The notes under the pieces: model-generated
The model's input: the letters and a program-made list of their open reading frames with translations, nothing else
The model's database searches: none
Told to the model about the DNA's origin: nothing
Shown here: positions 18,136-27,006 of the stretch, piece by piece
How the letters are laid out: each line of letters opens with the position of its first letter
How positions within the stretch are numbered: the stretch's first letter is position 1
Program-made: the position numbers and the translations under genes
Assembly (NCBI GenBank): GCA_001940645.1
Contig: MDVS01000011.1
Span: 1 to 42,178, forward strand
Source of the DNA: Candidatus Heimdallarchaeota archaeon LC_3
GTDB lineage: Archaea > Asgardarchaeota > Heimdallarchaeia > Hodarchaeales > LC-3
Length of the DNA: 42,178 nt
Reading direction: 5' to 3'

Positions 18136-18678
18136 TTATTCGACTCGTTTTAATTGTAATATATTATTTTCCCTTAAAAATTTATATTCTGGAATTTTTT
18201 TAAGTTCTTTCGAATTTAACATGTATTCTAGATCTCTCTTAGAACCTCTACGGTTTAATACTTCATCACTAAATAAACGAGCTAGATAAGTTGACACAGT
18301 TGAGGAAGAAATATCACCAAGATATTCCTGATATAATGAATGAATATCTTTAGCTGAAAACCAACCATATTTATATGTTGAGCGTATAAGTAATTTCATC
18401 TTTTCTATTTTTGATAAATTTTCAATTTCTATTGTATCTTCAAAAAGATCTCTTTGTTTCTGATCACTTGTGATTTTTTGAGGTAACCAGGTTTCCTGAG
18501 AAAGTTTTTCTTTTGAATTATCAGTTTCAATATTCAAAGATTTTGATAAATCACCTATAGCACTTATAAAATCTTTTATTTTATCTCCTTCATATGATAA
18601 CTTAATAGGTTGTCCTCTGTTATCGTTAAGTGTAACAGAGATTTTATCATTTTCCTGGTTTGAATTTTTTTTTGTCAT
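18136..18678 (-). CDS. Winged-helix-like protein upstream of HerA-type ATPase
   Basis: 180 residues. The first 90 are polar and possibly disordered; the last 85 form a helix-turn-helix-like unit (WFSAKDIHSLYQEYL... SSSTVSTYLARLFSDEVLNR) followed by an RGSKRDLEYML wing. This suggests DNA binding, perhaps as a regulator or adaptor of the ATPase encoded 61 bp downstream. Its start lies at the edge of the 1.8-kb gene-free region. I do not recognise a named family. Confidence 0.65.
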   Translation of the reverse strand: MTKKNSNQENDKISVTLNDNRGQPIKLSYEGDKIKDFISAIGDLSKSLNIETDNSKEKLSQETWLPQKITSDQKQRDLFEDTIEIENLSKIEKMKLLIRSTYKYGWFSAKDIHSLYQEYLGDISSSTVSTYLARLFSDEVLNRRGSKRDLEYMLNSKELKKIPEYKFLRENNILQLKRVE

Positions 18679-19174
18679 TCCGAAAATATCACTTCAGAAT
18701 ATTTTAATAACGTAGAGCAGTGATTAACAAGTAAGATAAATTATTGTGAATATGGTCGGATTAAAATTTAAATATATTTCGTATTTTAGATTTTAGAAGA
18801 TGAGAATATAAACTCTTCCAGTGAATTGAATGTTTCATTTATGAATTTTAAATTTGAATTAAATTTTAATTCATTTAACATAATACACATATTTATTTTT
18901 GAAAATTTTCGTGAATTTTAATTATAATTCATATTAAACATTTAAAAGAATAAATATAATAAATTTTTTTATTATTAATAGAATAAATTATGCACCATAC
19001 TCGTTGCCTCAAAAAAAAAATAATTTCTAACTTAAGAGAATGAATAATTCAATACCCTCTCTCTCCACGAGTTCTATTGGAATAATTTTATTGTGTTGTT
19101 TTTGTTCGTACTTTAAGAGTCTTACCAAATATTATAATTTAACAATTATAATATTATATTATTAATAACACATA

Positions 19175-19195
19175 TCCACAGGAAACTCAGGGGTG
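19175..19195 (+). repeat. ORB-like element, copy 1
   Basis: TCCACAGGAAAC followed by TCAGGGGTG. It matches copy 2 at 16 of 21 positions. The sequence GTTCAGAA follows about 10 bp downstream and also precedes copy 2. Confidence 0.5.
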
Positions 19196-19355
19196 AAGGT
19201 GTTCAGAATCTATTTAATTAAAAAATAAAGGGAAATTCTTTACTTAGGGTCTGATTATAAATAACAATTGATTATTTAAACTGTATTATAACTTTTTTAT
19301 TCTTCTATAATAGGAATTTGATAATTTTCTAATAATTATTGATAATTTTCTTATT

Positions 19356-19376
19356 TCCACTCGAACATTTGGTAAG
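19356..19376 (+). repeat. ORB-like element, degenerate copy
   Basis: TCCACTCGAACATTTGGTAA; the first ten bases are identical to copy 2, while the G-string is lost. Confidence 0.3.
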
Positions 19377-20148
19377 ATTAATTAATAAAAGAATTTTGGA
19401 TAAAATTGCACCAAAGGAAAAAAACTGAATTGATTTTAGATAATTATTTTTGAAAGAAGGTATTTATTTAAAAAAAAGATAAAATCTTTTTGAAAATTAA
19501 TCACAAGATAGTTTAATTATTTTACTAATTATTCACATTATTATCTTATCAATCATCTATTCTCAGTGATCATGTGAAGAAGAATTTGTATTTTGGTGTG
19601 AAATTACCGATGAAAATTGAAATAAAGAAATATTGACAAGTCGGGGTTAATTACGTGTAAAAATGAAAAAATTACAATGAATGGATATAAATTTTAGTTA
19701 CAATTTGAATAATAATTTTATTTCACAAAGTAAAAAGTTTCTATAAGTAATTTTTTTTTAATAGCACATTTAACTAAATTTGAGATATAATTTAGTTTCT
19801 AATTTTTAGTAATTATGTATAATGCCATATTTAATCAATGATTAAATTATACAATGCAATTTCGAAGTTTTATTATTTTCATTTTTAGAAAATTCATCTA
19901 ATAATAATTGAAAGGTTGTATTTTTATTCAAAATAAGGAAAAACGACTTATTTTTCCCGAACTACTTATTTTTTCTTAATTTTACTCAAATGAAAATTAA
20001 ATAGTTTATTAAACATATGATTGCTATAATTTACGTGTTTATTTTTAATTTGCAACTAATTTTACATTTAAATGAAAATTAGAGGATTATTCTTTTTTTT
20101 TTGATTATTACAACTTATTTTATAAGACACTGTTCAGAAGGGTTAATC

Positions 20149-20169
20149 TCCACTCGAAAGCTAGGGGTG
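20149..20169 (+). repeat. ORB-like element, copy 2
   Basis: TCCACTCGAAAG followed by CTAGGGGTG, in the same orientation as copy 1 and nearly 1 kb away. It is directly followed by a T-run and an 18-bp palindrome. Confidence 0.5.
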
Positions 20170-20171
20170 TT

Positions 20172-20189
20172 TTTTCACATATGTGAAAA
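20172..20189. promoter_or_regulatory. 18-bp perfect palindrome TTTTCACATATGTGAAAA
   Basis: A perfect inverted repeat with no spacer, three bases after ORB-like copy 2 and about 270 bp before the wHTH gene. It has the form of a dimeric regulator site, or of an origin accessory site. Confidence 0.45.
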
Positions 20190-20461
20190 GGTTGAAATTA
20201 CATTTTTTGTGCAAACTAGATAATTTTCAATCTTTTCAAAAATCAATGTGAAGAAACAGAAAATTTCAATTGTGATAATGTTAGTAATTTCAAAATAAAT
20301 AACATGAAACATAATATTACTTTGTAATATTTATAAATTGATTTACTATTTTTCATAAAATGGTCAAAAAAATCTTTTCTTTTGATTAAATGGAAACTAT
20401 TTTGGAAACAAAATTTAGTTATATTAAAAAATACATAAAGATTTCTAATTATTTGAATAGC

Positions 20462-20764
20462 ATGCCTTCTGTTAAACTCGAACAAAAAAGGAAAAAAAAT
20501 AACGATCCGGTAATAAAATCTTCTAATGAATCTATCGACATTGAACAAAAAATTACAAATAAAACCGATAGAGATGTTACTAAAATTTTGTATGAAAGAG
20601 GTTCTCTTACACGTGGAGAAATGGTAAAAGCTACAGGAATAGCTAGATCAACTTTATTTGATTCTTTGACACGATTAACATTAAAAGGAAAAGTAACAAA
20701 ATTTTCCCAAAAATCTTCAGGTCCAGGTCGGCCTAAAGTAATTTTTAAATTAACAGAGATTTAA
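20462..20764 (+). CDS. Winged helix-turn-helix DNA-binding protein
   Basis: 100 residues from ATG 20462. A basic N-terminal stretch (about 1-30) precedes a wHTH domain: helices in DRDVTKILYERGSLTRGEMV and GIARSTLFDSLTRL, then the wing KVTKFSQKSSGPGRPKVIFKL. This is the pattern of archaeal MarR/ArsR-like or phage-type regulators. An upstream in-frame ATG at 20390 would add 24 AT-rich, less protein-like residues. It is the first gene to the right of the candidate origin and may regulate itself through the palindrome 270 bp upstream. Confidence 0.75.
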   Translation: MPSVKLEQKRKKNNDPVIKSSNESIDIEQKITNKTDRDVTKILYERGSLTRGEMVKATGIARSTLFDSLTRLTLKGKVTKFSQKSSGPGRPKVIFKLTEI

Positions 20765-20794
20765 TTGTTTTTAGAAAAAATTTTATCAACCTAA

Positions 20795-21304
20795 TTAATT
20801 TTCATTTTCTTTCATAAGAGATTTAAACTCTCGCACTTCATAAGGAAAAACGATCCATGTTTCTTGTGAGACTTTTTGTTCATAATAATCTGGAATGGTA
20901 ATCGTCTCTGGTTTCATGAAAACTGAGGCAATTCTTACTTCTTTAGCTCCTAACCAGTCAATATAACCTTTAATAAACTTCAATGTTTCACCAGAATCTG
21001 AAACATCATCAACGATTAATATTGTCTGATCAAAAAGAGATTGATGTAATTCTTGTAGTAATACAGGTCTTTTAGATCTCGTTCCGATGCTAGTATAAAA
21101 TTTCGTTGTCAGAGAAACAATATCAACCCCCATTCCCTTGGAAGTGTAAATATCTGATAAAACTCTAGCTGGAAACCAACCACCTCTTGCTACAGCTACC
21201 ATTGAATCGGGAATAAAATTAGTGCTCTCAATTTTCTTATATAAGTTCTCCACCATGTTATCAAGTTGTTCATAACTTATTTTCAAATATTCAGTTTGAC
21301 TCAT
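20795..21304 (-). CDS. Purine-type phosphoribosyltransferase
   Basis: 169 residues from ATG 21304 (track-like longer start at 21313 adds three). The PRPP-binding signature ILIVDDVSDSGETL is clear, with the upstream diphosphate loop VAVARGGWFPARVLSD and a C-terminal WIVFPYE segment seen in xanthine-guanine and hypoxanthine transferases of archaea. It would salvage purine bases to nucleotides using PRPP; the base cannot be fixed by eye. Convergent with the wHTH gene, 30 bp between stops. Confidence 0.88.
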   Translation of the reverse strand: MSQTEYLKISYEQLDNMVENLYKKIESTNFIPDSMVAVARGGWFPARVLSDIYTSKGMGVDIVSLTTKFYTSIGTRSKRPVLLQELHQSLFDQTILIVDDVSDSGETLKFIKGYIDWLGAKEVRIASVFMKPETITIPDYYEQKVSQETWIVFPYEVREFKSLMKENEN

Positions 21305-21543
21305 AAAAATCACATTATACAGAATTTAAATGAAGACTAGTTTTTAAAGGAATGTATTGAATAAAGTTTTAATTGTCTGGTTTTGAATAATAATGAACTT
21401 TTTAAGTTAAATTAATAAATATAAGTACGACTTTTTAATTACACATGCAGTCGATGAAAAATTTTACTGAAAAGAAAATTATTAAAAGCAAAATTATTCT
21501 AAAACATTCATTTTAATTAATAATTGTTTAAGGTCTGAGATCT

Positions 21544-22623
21544 ATGAGTAGAATTTTTGATTATTACTTTGATAAGGATGAAAACAATTCTGTTGCAGTT
21601 CTACCAGACTTTTTTTTAGATATTTTAGTAGATCCAAACTTTTCTTATAAAGAATTTCAAGAGAAAATGGATAAAACGTTTCATCGTGGTGGTGGAAACA
21701 TATTGGGGTCATCATTTAATTTTCTCCCAGGAGGAAATGGAGGTAACGTCGCTTTAGTTACAAATCAGCTTGGAATGGAGACATATTTTATAGGAGAAAC
21801 ATCTGGACTAGGATTTGAGTTAATTAATTATTTCTATAGAAGTAAAGGAATTAAAATATTTTTCAACACATTAGGAGAATTATCTGCTTCCTTTATCTTA
21901 GAATTCAAAAATAAATCTGGGAAAACTAATATAATGGTATCCTCTTCAAAAAGTCTTAGAAATTATGGTCCAAAAAAATTAAGTGATAATCAAATCAATG
22001 TCATAAAGCAATCTGGGTTTGTATGTATAACCAATTTTCAAAATTCAAAACTTCTAGATTTAATTAATTATATATTTGAAATAACTGATAAAAATCAAAT
22101 TGTTTCGATCGATTTCTCTGACTTGTCTCCTCACAAAAGTAGAATTAAGGAAATTTACGAGTTGTTCACTAATAATAAAGATCGAGAATTTATAGTTACT
22201 GGAAACGAAAATGAAATAGCCATGCTAGCTAGTTTATTACCTAATTCTACCAACAAAGAAATTCAAAATACAGATTTGGACCATATCCTTTTATCTTTAA
22301 GTAAAACTTTTCGAAACATCGCTTTTTGTTTACATTCGGCCGATTTTTCATCAACTGCCATTTCTGGTAAACTTTTATCAAAAGTAAAAACTCTTTCTTT
22401 ACCAACTATCAAAAGAGCTACAGGTGCAGGTGATTCATGGCATGGTGGACTTATAACAGCTATATCCCTATCAAATTGTAATCAATTAGGCATAATTACT
22501 AAAAATCAATGGAAAGAAATTATACAATTTGCTAACTATGTGGCAGGATATTGGGTATCTATAGGTTCACCAGGTTCAATTTCTGAAATTAAAGAGTGGA
22601 TTGAAACAATTTCAGGTGTGTAA
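21544..22623 (+). CDS. PfkB-family (ribokinase-like) sugar or nucleoside kinase
   Basis: 359 residues. PfkB signature 1 appears as PGGNGGNVA (62-70) and signature 2 as RATGAGDSW (291-299), with the catalytic base D297 and the anion hole GAGD intact. Substrate cannot be told; the family phosphorylates sugars, nucleosides and related compounds with ATP. A histone-deacetylase-like gene starts about 20 bp after the stop, or overlaps it if an earlier start is used, so the two are probably one transcript. Confidence 0.88.
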   Translation: MSRIFDYYFDKDENNSVAVLPDFFLDILVDPNFSYKEFQEKMDKTFHRGGGNILGSSFNFLPGGNGGNVALVTNQLGMETYFIGETSGLGFELINYFYRSKGIKIFFNTLGELSASFILEFKNKSGKTNIMVSSSKSLRNYGPKKLSDNQINVIKQSGFVCITNFQNSKLLDLINYIFEITDKNQIVSIDFSDLSPHKSRIKEIYELFTNNKDREFIVTGNENEIAMLASLLPNSTNKEIQNTDLDHILLSLSKTFRNIAFCLHSADFSSTAISGKLLSKVKTLSLPTIKRATGAGDSWHGGLITAISLSNCNQLGIITKNQWKEIIQFANYVAGYWVSIGSPGSISEIKEWIETISGV

Positions 22624-22642
22624 GGCTTTTATTGCTAGCTTA

Positions 22643-23725
22643 GTGATTGAATTGACTAACATTGAACTTTTAACTAATTCATTGTGTTTAAAGCATAATT
22701 CAGGATTTGATCATCCTGAACGTCCTTCTCGGATTAAAAATATTATTAATTCATATAAAAAAGAATCTTCCTTAATACAAGAATACAATTTAACTACCAA
22801 TGAATTGAAAAATGATGAAAAGCTATTTGATTTGATTACCCAGGTGCATTCAAAGTATTTGATTAATCAGTTAGAATCTTCACAAAAGAAAAACCAAACC
22901 TTCTTCAATTTTGATTGTATTGCTAATAAACATACTTATTTTGCAGCTTTATCCTCAGCTAAATTAACATCTATAGCAGCTGAATTATCAACGGTAAATA
23001 AATCAAATTTTGCTGTTATTAGACCGCCCGGTCATCACGCTACATATTCAGACATGAGGGGGTTTTGTTATATTAATAATATAGCAGTAGCTACAACTAA
23101 CTTAATATCAAAGAGAAAAAAGGTTGCTATTATTGATTTTGATTATCATTATGGAAATGGAACTGCGAACATTTTTTATGAGAACCCAGATGTACTTTAT
23201 ATCTCAATTCATGCTGATCCTGCTATAAATTACCCAAATTCAGGGTTTTTTAACGAAATCGGTGAAGGAGAAGGAATGGGACTTAATATTTGCATTCCCC
23301 TATCTTTTGGAAGTGGAGATAATGAACTCGTCGGTTCTTTCATTCAAATTATTCTTCCATTACTAGTTGAATTTGGACCAGATGTAATCGGAGTTTCAGC
23401 AGGATTTGATGGATATTTTAATGATCCAGTTGGATTAGGATTTCTTATGTATACAAATCGTGGATACAATAAAGTAGGTCAAATCATTCATGATTATTCA
23501 GAAACAAATAGAACACCAGTTTTTCATGTTTTAGAAGGTGGATATGATATTTTTCGCTTACCAAAATTAATAGATAATTATATTCTTCCATGGAAAAAGC
23601 AAAGAAATAAAAATTTTTCTACAAAAAGTTATTATCAACTTTCTGGAAAAGAAAAACTCAAGAAAAAAGAAAGAGATATGTTTCTTAATATTAAAAAGTT
23701 CTTAAAACCATTTTGGGATATATAG
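22643..23725 (+). CDS. Histone deacetylase-family (HDAC/AcuC/APAH) hydrolase
   Basis: 360 residues from GTG 22643; a TTG at 22601 would overlap the kinase gene by 23 bp, but the family N-terminus (LKHNSGFDHPERPSRI) lies close to the GTG. Active-site residues are all present: the His pair in RPPGHHAT (131-132), zinc ligands D167 and H169 in IDFDYHYGNG, D256 in SAGFDGYFND, and Y301 in LEGGYD. It is a zinc-dependent deacetylase. The substrate may be acetyl-lysine on chromatin proteins, acetyl-CoA synthetase, or an acetylated polyamine. A T-rich terminator-like repeat lies downstream. Confidence 0.93.
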   Translation: MIELTNIELLTNSLCLKHNSGFDHPERPSRIKNIINSYKKESSLIQEYNLTTNELKNDEKLFDLITQVHSKYLINQLESSQKKNQTFFNFDCIANKHTYFAALSSAKLTSIAAELSTVNKSNFAVIRPPGHHATYSDMRGFCYINNIAVATTNLISKRKKVAIIDFDYHYGNGTANIFYENPDVLYISIHADPAINYPNSGFFNEIGEGEGMGLNICIPLSFGSGDNELVGSFIQIILPLLVEFGPDVIGVSAGFDGYFNDPVGLGFLMYTNRGYNKVGQIIHDYSETNRTPVFHVLEGGYDIFRLPKLIDNYILPWKKQRNKNFSTKSYYQLSGKEKLKKKERDMFLNIKKFLKPFWDI

Positions 23726-23820
23726 ATTTCCAATCAAGGTGAAATATCTATCAAAATTTTTTAAGGATTTATTGTCGGATATAAACTCAAAAAAAACACA
23801 TATTTCGACTTATTACTGAT

Positions 23821-23856
23821 TTCAAGCTTTTTTCAAGCTTTTTTCAAGGTTTTTTC
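23821..23856 (+). terminator. Triple T-tract tandem repeat, likely terminator
   Basis: Three imperfect 11-12-bp units of the form TCAAGCTTTTTT in a row, each ending in about six T, about 100 bp after the deacetylase stop. Repeated T-tracts without a strong hairpin are the usual archaeal termination signal. It precedes nurA by about 110 bp. Confidence 0.55.
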
Positions 23857-23968
23857 CGTGAAAAAGATTATGAAATTAAAAATTAAAATTTTTTATCAAA
23901 GGAATATATTTGAATGCTGCGTCAATCTTTTATTTAAGTAGATCTTAGTTGAACTATAATTGGTATCA

Positions 23969-25216
23969 ATGAGTGATTTACCAATAAATATTAAAAATGA
24001 ATATTCAAATTATAAGATAATTGAGTCAGATAATGACTTAGAAAGATCAAATCTAGTGGAAAATAATATATTTGTTCAAATTGAGGAAATTTCTGAATCT
24101 ATTCAGAAAATAACAACCCGAAGAAATGAATTTACTCGAATTATTAGACTAGTAAAAACTACATGTATCCCCTCATCAGTCATATTAAATAAGTGTTTTT
24201 TCCCTAAACAATACATTTTTTCAAATATACCTAAATCTCAATTACACGGTCTTTCCATTGCTGGTGTAGATGGAGGAATGATTAAACAATCATTTGCAGG
24301 AGTTAATATTATCGGCTATCGTGCAATTGGTGTCGTTTTTAAATTTGGAAGGCAAAACATTTCTCGTTGCTATTATTATCCCAACAGAAATCCTGAAATA
24401 TTATTAAAAAAATATCTAAATCCAGTATCAAACTTGGAATGGGATCAAATTGCATCTTATCTAAGAGCAAATCAAGAATTAAAAATTGCTTACAATTTAG
24501 TAAAAAAAACAAATCTAAAAATTGATTTTTTATTAATGGATGGATCCTTTAGAGATGATCCAAATTTAGGAGTAAATCTCTACAATAAAACGCTAATAAA
24601 ATTGAAAAATCAATATAATAATCTTTTAAGAAAATTGTTTGACAAAATAAATGAAAAAAGTGTTGTGATTGCTTGGATTGTCAAAGATTCAAACCTGAGA
24701 AACTTTACATCCGTAATTTCATCCATTATTCCTCATTTATCTGATAACATTCATGAATTATTGTCAATTGAAGTCGAAAAAATACTTCTTAGCCTCAATG
24801 ATCAAATATTGATGAATTATCTACTGTCTCCTGGCCAGAGATCATTTATTATCACCAAGGATTTACATTCACGAACTAACCAATCAAATCAACAATACAA
24901 TAGTTACAGTTTTTTTTTAAAAGTAGTACCTTTCGATATCCCCCTTAGAATTGATTTCAATATACATAATTCAGATTTGAATGATTATGAAAGAGTTAAA
25001 CTACTTGTGAACAAGATTTCATCGATCGTTTTTCTTTTGTCTAATATTTCATCCGAATATTCTTTTCCTAGTCCTTTAATAGAGGCAGATGCTAGAGCTA
25101 GAATAAGTCAGGAAAATTTTTCTTCTATTACTGAACTTATACAAAATAAATTACCAGGAAATTTTGAAATTAAAGGTCTAAAAAGGTCAAGATCCCCATT
25201 TAAATTCAATTTGTAA
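23969..25216 (+). CDS. nurA: NurA nuclease
   Basis: 415 residues from ATG 23969. The N-terminal catalytic motif lies in LSIAGVDGGMIKQSFAGVNI (Asp followed by Gly, the metal ligand), a second acidic site in DFLLMDGSFRDDP, and the C-terminal block EADARARISQENF is typical. NurA is the 5'-3' nuclease that works with the HerA hexamer to resect DNA double-strand ends. The herA gene follows after 9 bp, the classic pair, but rad50 and mre11 are not here. Confidence 0.88.
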   Translation: MSDLPINIKNEYSNYKIIESDNDLERSNLVENNIFVQIEEISESIQKITTRRNEFTRIIRLVKTTCIPSSVILNKCFFPKQYIFSNIPKSQLHGLSIAGVDGGMIKQSFAGVNIIGYRAIGVVFKFGRQNISRCYYYPNRNPEILLKKYLNPVSNLEWDQIASYLRANQELKIAYNLVKKTNLKIDFLLMDGSFRDDPNLGVNLYNKTLIKLKNQYNNLLRKLFDKINEKSVVIAWIVKDSNLRNFTSVISSIIPHLSDNIHELLSIEVEKILLSLNDQILMNYLLSPGQRSFIITKDLHSRTNQSNQQYNSYSFFLKVVPFDIPLRIDFNIHNSDLNDYERVKLLVNKISSIVFLLSNISSEYSFPSPLIEADARARISQENFSSITELIQNKLPGNFEIKGLKRSRSPFKFNL

Positions 25217-25225
25217 GGTGAAATT

Positions 25226-26749
25226 TTGCAAATCTCGATCTTCGATCCTTTATCGTATCTACAGGAGTTAGGTGCTGTCATAGCAACACAAAATTCTCCC
25301 TCTACAACCCTTGTTGAGGGAGTATTAAAAAATGAAAATCTGAATGTTTCTAGAAGTGAATTATTAGAAATCCCTTATTCATCTGAAAAAATACTTATTG
25401 TGATGGTTAAAGAAATTCACAAATCCAATAGTTATTATTCGAATGCAGGAGTTCTAAAAGAACAAGAATCTTATTCTAGGTTAAATCAAGACTTGTTTCC
25501 TATAAAAGAATGGGATACTACTTTTCTAATTTTGAATCCTATCGGTGTTTTTAGTAAAGATGGAGCCAAAAGAATACTCTCTCCTGTAAATCCTGGTTCA
25601 AAAATTTATAAGGCAAGAAGTGAAATATTAAAAGATTTTTTTGGATTTTCAAGTGAGAAAGCAGGTATTAATTTAGGAAATCTAGTTTCTGGTAAAACTT
25701 CAGTCATTTTAAATTTCTCAAAATTATTACGAAAACATTTAGCAATATTAGCAATTTCAGGTGCAGGAAAAAGTTATACTACTGGTGTATTATTAGAGGA
25801 AATAATCAAACGACCAAAAAATTTAGGAAGACTCCCGATAATTATTATTGATCCTCATGGTGAATATTCCTATTTAGCAAATACTGATTTTGTGAAAAAT
25901 TCACTTAATTCATTGGTAACAGTTTATCCTGGGAAATATTTTTCTATCTCTTCTGAATCAATTACAGCATGGCAAATTCGAGAATATTCCCCTGATTTTT
26001 CAGCTGTACAAGTACGAGAACTTGATAGAATAATAAATCAACTTAAGAAAAATAAGAGCTTACATTCGTTTATGGATATCATTCTAGAAGTTGAAAACAG
26101 TTCTATTTTAAATAATAGAACACGCGAATCTCTTCTAGGATGGTTAGATGGGCTCTTTAGATTTAGAATTTTTGGGTCAGTAAATTTCCCAATAATTGAA
26201 GAATTACTTAATCCTGGTCAAATTTCAATTATTGATTTATCTGATATCCATTCTTTAAGGAAAAAGCAAATTATTTGTGCATATGTAGCTAGAAAGGCTT
26301 TCGAATTAAGACGCGATAAAAAAGTTTCTCCATTTTTGTTAGTAATAGAGGAAGCACATCAATTTTGTCCTGAACAAGAAAGTTCCATATCTAAAAATAT
26401 AATCGAGACAATTGCAAGAGAAGGGAGAAAATTTTTTGCGGCTCTTTGTCTGATAAGTCAAAGACCAGTAAAACTTTCAAGTACAGCATTGAGTCAATGC
26501 AATTCACACTTGATAATGAAAATAAAAAATCCCTATGATTTAGATTATATAGGAAGGCTATCAGAAGGTATTGATCGTGATACACAAAACATGCTGCCTG
26601 ATTTAGAAGTTGGCGAGGCATTTTTGGTTGGTGAAGCAGTAAATCATCCAATTTTAATTAAAATAAGAAAGAAAGAAATAACTGGAAATCCTTATGACAA
26701 TAATACTATCGAAAATGAAATTTTGAAATACGAAAAACAACAATTATAA
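25226..26749 (+). CDS. herA: HerA DNA translocase
   Basis: 507 residues, TTG start 9 bp after nurA. An N-terminal HAS-type barrel precedes the RecA-like motor: Walker A SGAGKS at 178-183, IIIIDPHGEY at 205-214, Walker B LLVIEEAHQF at 371-380, and the arginine-finger region REGRKFF at about 398-404, then LISQRPVKLS. It forms a hexameric ring that feeds DNA to NurA. Length is normal for the family. Confidence 0.94.
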   Translation: MQISIFDPLSYLQELGAVIATQNSPSTTLVEGVLKNENLNVSRSELLEIPYSSEKILIVMVKEIHKSNSYYSNAGVLKEQESYSRLNQDLFPIKEWDTTFLILNPIGVFSKDGAKRILSPVNPGSKIYKARSEILKDFFGFSSEKAGINLGNLVSGKTSVILNFSKLLRKHLAILAISGAGKSYTTGVLLEEIIKRPKNLGRLPIIIIDPHGEYSYLANTDFVKNSLNSLVTVYPGKYFSISSESITAWQIREYSPDFSAVQVRELDRIINQLKKNKSLHSFMDIILEVENSSILNNRTRESLLGWLDGLFRFRIFGSVNFPIIEELLNPGQISIIDLSDIHSLRKKQIICAYVARKAFELRRDKKVSPFLLVIEEAHQFCPEQESSISKNIIETIAREGRKFFAALCLISQRPVKLSSTALSQCNSHLIMKIKNPYDLDYIGRLSEGIDRDTQNMLPDLEVGEAFLVGEAVNHPILIKIRKKEITGNPYDNNTIENEILKYEKQQL

Positions 26750-26829
26750 CGCGAAGATTTTTTCTTTTTAATAAATTAATAAAAATCAAGTTAAATTCTT
26801 AAATTAGTTTAAAATTTTAATGATGATTT

Positions 26830-26964
26830 ATGATGGCCCCTATCATTGACCCAGAACTTATAACAATAATTATATTCATTTTAGGATTAATTTCAGCAGC
26901 CTTGATTCTTATATATTCAGCAATATTGCCAGAGACAGATGATAACGAAGAAGACGACTTTTAA
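26830..26964 (+). CDS. Small single-helix membrane protein with acidic tail
   Basis: 44 residues: MMAPIIDPELIT, then one hydrophobic helix (IIIFILGLISAALILIYSAI) and the acidic tail LPETDDNEEDDF. Start may be the second ATG (26833). It lies 80 bp after herA on the same strand, and the codon and amino-acid pattern (hydrophobic core, charged tail) is unlike random AT-rich DNA. Function is unknown; Sec61-beta was considered, but its order of domains is the reverse. Confidence 0.6.
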   Translation: MMAPIIDPELITIIIFILGLISAALILIYSAILPETDDNEEDDF

Positions 26965-27006
26965 TCAAAAATGATATCTTTAATTATTATCCTTTGAAAT
27001 TTCCGC

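Larger units (their letters stand above)
18679..20461. other. Gene-free AT-rich region, candidate replication origin
   Basis: About 1.78 kb with no credible frame, by far the largest gap in the window, between divergent genes. It holds two 21-bp copies of a pattern TCCAC-N2-GAAA-N3-AGGGGTG (19175-19195 and 20149-20169) and a degenerate copy sharing the first ten bases (19356-19376). The TCCA...GAAA...GGGGT layout resembles archaeal origin recognition boxes (ORBs) with their G-string. The stretch between is extremely A/T-rich, as in a duplex-unwinding element. An 18-bp palindrome lies at 20172-20189. No orc1/cdc6 gene is present in the window, which is the main point against. Confidence 0.5.

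Noticed and set aside
26830..26964. Sec61-beta identity of the small membrane protein
   Set aside because: In Sec61-beta the helix is at the C-terminus after a soluble segment; here an acidic tail follows the helix.
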